From Pavlovales sp. CCMP2436 (lineage: Eukaryota > Haptophyta > Pavlovophyceae > Pavlovales), in the NCBI GenBank assembly GCA_026770615.1, contig MU631478.1, forward strand, positions 43,292 to 60,869: a stretch of 17,578 bases of DNA. Reading direction: 5' to 3'. Shown in pieces: positions 14,201 to 17,578 of the stretch (position 1 is its first letter; each line of letters starts with the position of its first letter). Position numbers and translations under genes: made by a program. Below the pieces are notes generated by a model that saw nothing but the letters and a program-made list of their open reading frames with translations, did not search any database and was not told where the DNA came from.

Positions 14201-15958
14201 GTACACGTCGTCTGGTGCACCGCTTGTGTGTACGATACCCATACGGTACGATACTGCTTTTTGAGGGCTACCTGGAACGGCCGTTGCCTCGAAATCGGCG
14301 TATGCGACAAAAGGCGCTTTTTGATCGAGTCTGTCCCACGGCTTGTCCGTCAGAGTGCACGTTTGATTGATTATTTTCTCGCGAACGCTAGGGTCTGTGA
14401 TTTGCATCGCACGTTCATACGGCGTTTGCGTGTCGTCCCATTGATCCTGGTGGATAACACGCGTCTGGTTAACACCGTTGCAAACTTTAATGTGCGCTCT
14501 CATTTTTTCCATCTGGCTAGCCGAATTCTTGTAAAAATACGAATGACAGCATGTGCAAAATGTACGGTGGTCGTCGTCAACGCACAGTAAGGCATCTAAT
14601 GATCCTACAAAAACATAGTGATTTTTATACAGCACTAGCATGATATGCTTGCGTTTACGCTGCAATGACGCTGGAGCTACGCGAATGTTTATCACATCGT
14701 TTCCTTCACCGAGTCCATATATCGACCATGTGATTTTTGGATTTGCTTTTTTCCACCTATCTAAGTCGACGCCTGCTACCGGGAATGATGCGCCGTCAGG
14801 AATTATAATTTTGTCTTCTATTTTCTTTAGCACGCTAATACGTTCAGGATGTAAAATATTTGCATCCTTTGCGAATGACACGAGGCTTGACCACAAGAAG
14901 CAACGGTTGTCTTTATTTTGAGGATTTACAAGCCGCTTTACCGGATTTGTGAAGGCTTTTGGGAGGGGAACGTAGGTGCCTCCTGGATCGTTTAATGATG
15001 ATGGCATAAGCGATAATATGAGACTGAGGTCTTGAGTGAACCACTTTTCAGTGTGTGATGATCCATTTTTTATATTAATTATTCCAAAATTGTTCAGAAA
15101 CATTTTTACCACCAAACTTCTAAAATTAATTGCTTTTACTGTATGCGGAATTATCGCGCCGATTCTTGTTTTATTGTCACTGTAGATACACCATATCCTA
15201 TCTGATAAATCATTGATGTTTTCATCGGACCTTGCCACCATATTGTTCTTTTGACGATCGAGGAACATCCCCTCAAATGTAACTAAATGCGCAAGTACAG
15301 CTTGTGATTGCATCGATTCCATCTCTTTTTTAATAATCTCATTTAAAATCACGGAAAATGCGCTTGCATAAACTTTATTATCCAACTTGAATCTTATACG
15401 CTTTGTGAAAGGGTTGGTGATTTCAGATTCGTCGGGTGATCTTCCATTTTGATCTTCTAAAAATTCATTAATCTCATCAGTTGTTTCGCGGAGCTTTTGC
15501 CACGTATATGTAATTCTTTTAAACCCTGCGAGTGACGTGGTGATAGTGATAAGCGGGGGTGCTGCAGCTCTCAGTTTTTCTATTTCTTTTTTCACCAAAT
15601 ATCGAATGAGTAACATTTTTGCTAATTTGCTTCCCGCGCGGTCTTCACGTGCATTTTTATATTCTTCCATTACCATTGCATCCATGTGAATCGATTCATC
15701 CGACACACGCGACTCGAGCTTGTCGAAACCTTTTTGCGTCGAGGGAATGCGACGACCTGTTTTAATCACGTATGCCTCCTTTTTACCGCTGAAACGGACC
15801 GCTGGTGCCTTCTGTCCGTAAAGGGTGTACAAATCTCTGAAAATCGCAATGTTCTCGCGTTGGGTTACGCTATCGATCGTTTTCTGTACTAGAGGATTGA
15901 ATCTGGTTGATTTCGTGATCTTGAAGAACGAACGGCCTGCACGCGAAGGGACGGTCAT
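11267..15958 (-). CDS. Protein-primed family B DNA polymerase (pPolB)
   Basis: This 1563-residue protein replicates the linear viral genome from a protein primer. The exonuclease motifs are YADFEAT (D555, E557), FFHNSKGYDTH (about 678-688) and YLAVDVAGLVD (882-892). The polymerase motifs are DAVGLYATT (motif A, D991), KLFGNAFYGK (motif B, 1165-1174) and AMDTDCF (motif C, D1266, D1268), followed by a KKALKWGDDK segment. Two zinc sites precede or interrupt the exonuclease: C468/C471/H489/C493, and a treble-clef-like C632/C635, LDHSH (647-652), C662/C665, both typical of Polinton/adinto polymerases. The first 340 residues have no recognised motif and may include the terminal-protein region. Asp/Asn-rich low-complexity runs occur at about 705-722 and 1533-1549. 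It is longer than most Polinton polymerases. The frame is unbroken and all catalytic residues are present. The ATG at 15958 is the first in frame. Confidence 0.93.
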   Translation of the reverse strand: MTVPSRAGRSFFKITKSTRFNPLVQKTIDSVTQRENIAIFRDLYTLYGQKAPAVRFSGKKEAYVIKTGRRIPSTQKGFDKLESRVSDESIHMDAMVMEEYKNAREDRAGSKLAKMLLIRYLVKKEIEKLRAAAPPLITITTSLAGFKRITYTWQKLRETTDEINEFLEDQNGRSPDESEITNPFTKRIRFKLDNKVYASAFSVILNEIIKKEMESMQSQAVLAHLVTFEGMFLDRQKNNMVARSDENINDLSDRIWCIYSDNKTRIGAIIPHTVKAINFRSLVVKMFLNNFGIINIKNGSSHTEKWFTQDLSLILSLMPSSLNDPGGTYVPLPKAFTNPVKRLVNPQNKDNRCFLWSSLVSFAKDANILHPERISVLKKIEDKIIIPDGASFPVAGVDLDRWKKANPKITWSIYGLGEGNDVINIRVAPASLQRKRKHIMLVLYKNHYVFVGSLDALLCVDDDHRTFCTCCHSYFYKNSASQMEKMRAHIKVCNGVNQTRVIHQDQWDDTQTPYERAMQITDPSVREKIINQTCTLTDKPWDRLDQKAPFVAYADFEATAVPGSPQKAVSYRMGIVHTSGAPDDVYEYLGENAHVAFLEKLIELNSVYKEIFNKYPKFTHGIPDDFTQAKQCYMCADDKIFYGHNKHLDHSHMSGEYLGAACMRCNTHRRKDKQISVFFHNSKGYDTHHIWLALRHCVDKIWTSNDKDNDKDNSDGDEDKNNGKVRISGIPMNTEKLKTINIGLFSVRDSMDFMMGSLADLIKMCPDKSKKRILEVAQKHANKKLLPVDQVFDQLKQKGVFPYEYDWMGNIDAVIDPEHYQTTLGKVYSVTTSLDNVKTGDLSIAANLAAKNLISKNETEMCIIEMKEKLHINTYRELHDLYLAVDVAGLVDIMEDLRETTYKAFKIDLVHTFGLPTLAKSVAFMMIRESKELTGVSGIEMLQTSDLYKKIYESKIGGIAMSKQQHAIAENRPGFDGYDESKPTVALEKQDAVGLYATTQHLKLPYGDYHDYSQAEIDTFDANHAMWGTLPESPADIDKPDRWQTDIGCQIEADWVIPQHLHDKLNELPPLPTHAIVPRDWLSAEQQEALRGTCPTRKLTPTLCNKFNYRCHVSLAKLWLSLGCVIVKVHRVVSYKQAAYLRPFIEKTLALRRAATSEWESNFWKLFGNAFYGKLIERIFERSSLCFTTRSKIFKHRVESGRCQLVLPITENYACLFMQQQNIRADKAIPAGCAILDFSKLIMYSFWYKVLQPAFGYKNMKITAMDTDCFSYSVNCTTAREYEDKKQKIAPVWFDRSGFKKDDPRMSVVNKKRAGCFAEENGSIEIVEARAISAKCYTYRLANGYNDSRLKGVPKYISRQLNMSHFEAVANGAKIRASFNMLKSKKHSVQLVTMDKKALKWGDDKSFAHDSGRYLSHGHYLSPSFKQVQKAIRPPPTRVYAQNAVSISVSNGETQFYREIVNGKEHGTWLPTNSKFLCDYSEKYWERIEGTPEELFLVFRERGNIRSVLLDNLYIPKFHVSESKHFKFMELVNDDDVDIDNNDDNDIDEMKKIFECIACGIYP

Positions 15959-16169
15959 TGGCGGGCCACCGTGACGTGTGGGTCTAGTCGGCCTCCAGCG
16001 ATTCTTCTAAAAAATCTTTGAAAGCGACCTTAAAAAGGGTTCGTGTTAGTGCTGGGGTTAGGGCGAGCAGAGCGAGCAAAAGTGTGAGGGTGCTATTTCT
16101 CATTTTTTAATCGCAAATACAATATGGGGGATCGTGAAAATCCGTGAACCAGCAGGTGCTTGTTCAGCA
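15959..16169. other. Right junction between virus and host DNA
   Basis: This spacer separates the polymerase ATG from the host cupin ATG, the two genes being divergent. GC-rich sequence starts within about 30 nt of the polymerase ATG. It holds a GGGGTTAGGGCGAGCAGAGC segment (16054-16073) loosely like the internal telomere-like repeat, and a TTTTTTAATCGC stretch near 16103. I saw no inverted repeat matching the left side. The virus-host boundary should lie here or the viral end has been lost. Confidence 0.4.
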
Positions 16170-16802
16170 ATGTTGCGTCTTTTCGCGGCGCTTCTGCTCG
16201 CAGCTGCTTCGAGACGGGAGAGACAGGAGAGCGTCAAGACGGGAGAGACAGAGCTCGAGGTAGTTGGCACCAGCGTGGGTGGCAAGCTCTTGCGCGATGA
16301 CGCGCTCACTCGGATCTGGGAGCTGACGCTTCAGCCTGGGGAGTCAGGGTGAGCGTTGTGGTCCACCAGAACCTGCCCCGCCTGCGCCTGTGCCTGCGCC
16401 TGCGAGTCTCAACGTTCGCCCTGCGCGTTCCTCCTTCCCGACTGCTGCAGCGGCGTCCACCGTCACGAGTTCGACTACCACTTTGTCGTGACGCAGCCGT
16501 CAACCCTGCGGGTCTCCGACGCCAACGGGACCTTTTTGTTCGACTTTGAGGCCAAAGGAACGTTTGGCTTTCGGCTCGTTGGAGATTCGCTGGTCCCGAT
16601 CGAGGGCGAGCTGCCGTGGAACTTTCCCGCGACACATAGCGCGCAAAACGTCGGCGAGTCTGCCTTCAGCGAGTTCATTTTCGAAAACAAGGCGTCAACG
16701 AACGCGGTTTGGCCGAGGCCGCCTGGCGGCCCGCTCAAGCGCGCGCTCAGGCACGCTCAGAATCTGCTGAAGAGGCTGGCAGGCAATCAGGAGGAGCTCT
16801 GA
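16170..16802 (+). CDS. Host cupin-domain protein, two exons
   Basis: Joining 16170-16348 to 16451-16802 gives a 176-residue protein. It starts with a signal-peptide-like segment (MLRLFAALLLAAASRRE). The cupin domain follows: a strand ending TRIWELTLQPGESGG, then motif 1 HRHEFDYHFVV (His-X-His plus Glu, the metal site), strands through FDFEAKGTFGFRLVGDSL, and motif 2 with FPATHSAQN (His-X3-Asn). The first motif is created exactly at the splice junction, which is good evidence for the intron. The C-terminus is basic and helical (LKRALRHAQNLLKRLAGNQ). Cupins are metal-binding beta barrels of many functions, so the substrate is unknown. GC-rich codons and the intron mark it as a host gene. An upstream in-frame GTG at 16134 is not a likely start. 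Confidence 0.75.
16349..16450 (+). other. Spliceosomal GT-AG intron in cupin gene
   Basis: The donor is GG|GTGAGC, the acceptor CTGCTGCAG|C, with a pyrimidine-rich tract (CGTTCCTCCTTCCCGAC) before it. Length is 102 nt. Without removal the first frame stops at a TGA inside the donor; with removal the cupin metal-binding motif is restored in frame. Confidence 0.75.
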
Positions 16803-16930
16803 TGCATAAGCAGTCTTTACGCAGCGGAGTCAGGATGAGAGTCGGTCACTGCAATCTGCAGGAACTGCCGGGACTAGCCCGGGGCCTCGCTTCACGGATA
16901 TCCTCAAATTTTCAAGCAGCAGTAGGGCCA

Positions 16931-17052
16931 GGGGGGTAATCCAACCTCAAATTGCGCCGCAGGCAAGAGAAATAAGGTTAGGGGGTGATCCAACCTCAAA
17001 TTCGCGCCGCTGGGCACCGGGAAGGGGGGGATCCCAACCTCCACTTTACCCC
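16931..17052. repeat. Degenerate tandem repeat, 3 copies, about 45-50 bp
   Basis: The segment ATCCAACCTCAAATT, flanked by a G-run before it and GCGCCGC after it, occurs at 16931-16960 and 16981-17010. A more diverged third copy (GGGGGGGATCCCAACCTCCA) begins at 17024. The copies sit in the host flank downstream of the cupin gene. Confidence 0.75.
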
Positions 17053-17400
17053 ACAAATTTTACCAGTGTTGAAAACTGGGGAATTTGAATGCTCAGCAAA
17101 GAAAATCTTCGCCTGCGGCGGACAGCGTTGGACACACCTACCTCTTCAGCTGCGCTGGCAGATACGTCGAATCTATCCCAGTAGGCGCTCGCACACTGTG
17201 CACTGGGTGAGAGTGCCGAGACTGCGCGGCGCTCGCGCACTAAAATACGTACCACGGTGCTTGCACGCGCGACCGCTAAGCCCGCCGAATAGTCCGCCGA
17301 CGCCAAGCCCGCCGACGACTTCTCTGCGCGAGAGCAGGCGGTAGACGGCCGCCAGCAGTAGGTGTCAGAGCAGACGTCAAGCAATGTTGACCGTCGAGTA
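17053..17400 (-). other. Possible minus-strand spliced host exons, uncertain
   Basis: No long convincing frame exists here. On the minus strand a Gly-rich frame (EVVGGLGVGGLFGGLSGR) ends at a donor-like site at 17252 (CACCGTG|GTACGT), a consistent acceptor lies at 17203 (TCACCCAG|), and the resumed frame (17202-17142) is open to another donor-like site (AAGAG|GTAGGT). This would give a 50-nt intron and a 61-nt exon. It is consistent but could easily be chance in GC-rich DNA. Confidence 0.18.
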
Positions 17401-17405
17401 AAACA

Positions 17406-17415
17406 TATATAAAAA
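17406..17415 (+). promoter_or_regulatory. TATA box (TATATAAAAA)
   Basis: TATATAAAAA stands out in GC-rich DNA about 50 nt before an ATG at 17464, so transcription could start near 17435-17440. It is the clearest host-type core promoter in the window. Confidence 0.4.
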
Positions 17416-17463
17416 GACAGGTTAAGACTATCGCATTCTGCCCAAGCTATTACACTGACAATA

Positions 17464-17578
17464 ATGTTGCCCTCCCCCCCGGCGTCGCGCGCCGGGCAAA
17501 GCCCCTCGAGGCCGAGTATCTCAGGAAAGCTCGTGCCCAGGACAGGGTATTCGGCCTCGCACTACCCGGCCCCCACCT
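17464..17578 (+). CDS. Possible 5' end of a gene running off the window
   Basis: From the ATG at 17464 the frame stays open for 38 codons to the window edge, giving a Pro/Ser/Arg-rich, probably disordered N-terminus (MLPSPPASRAGQSPSRP). A TATA box lies about 50 nt upstream. Short open frames are common in GC-rich DNA, and the C7 run near the start is prone to length errors, so this is tentative. Confidence 0.28.
   Translation, partial: MLPSPPASRAGQSPSRPSISGKLVPRTGYSASHYPAPT

Noticed and set aside
12636..14590. Several forward open frames of 60-142 aa
   Set aside because: All are antisense to the polymerase, whose motifs run unbroken through this interval.
2219..16169. Terminal inverted repeats of the virus
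   Set aside because: I compared the two junction regions by eye and found no matching inverted sequence; a dot plot of the window against itself would settle it.
1..17578. tRNA or rRNA genes
   Set aside because: No cloverleaf-like or rRNA-like segment was recognised on either strand by eye.

Overview
The window reads as a GC-rich eukaryotic chromosome, probably of a unicellular alga or other protist, carrying an endogenous Polinton-like (adinto-like) virus of about 13.6 kb. The host can only be placed as a eukaryote: the right flank holds a cupin gene whose frame closes only if a GT-AG intron is removed, and both flanks are clearly more GC-rich than the middle. I cannot name the species.

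Layout. (1) 1-1010: GC-rich flank with a gene broken by an apparent one-base frameshift near 464. (2) 1109-2218, minus: an intact-looking Tc1/mariner-IS630 type DDE transposase, also GC-rich. (3) 2339-15958: the viral block. Its left part has a plus-strand Pro-rich/coiled-coil protein, a tiny Arg-rich ORF, a minus-strand unknown, a run of unrelated minisatellites (3669-4794), a CxxC zinc-ribbon protein and a short ORF. A minus-strand operon follows: 123-aa protein, FtsK/A32-like packaging ATPase, 150-aa protein. Across a 49-nt divergent intergenic space starts the plus-strand virion block: penton (minor capsid), a small MGFLG protein, major capsid protein, then a class-3 lipase. The right part is minus strand: two overlapping unknown ORFs and a 1563-aa protein-primed family B DNA polymerase. 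(4) 15959-17578: host DNA with the cupin gene, a degenerate repeat, a possible minus-strand spliced gene and a TATA box before an ORF that runs off the edge.

How it fits together. The polymerase replicates linear viral DNA by protein priming, the capsid proteins plus penton build an icosahedral shell, and the ATPase packages the genome. The lipase and small MGFLG protein could act in entry or membrane passage. At least four viral genes share an AATAAAAATCT-like motif 13-23 nt before a plausible ATG, including the MCP; the polymerase lacks it, which suggests a late-gene promoter.

What is missing. I see no retroviral-type integrase, no adenovirus-like cysteine protease and no terminal inverted repeats. 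The left side meets GC-rich transposase DNA about 10 nt before a viral ATG, so the element is probably truncated there or belongs to a lineage lacking these genes. Core replication, packaging and capsid frames look intact. Most small viral genes are unrecognised.
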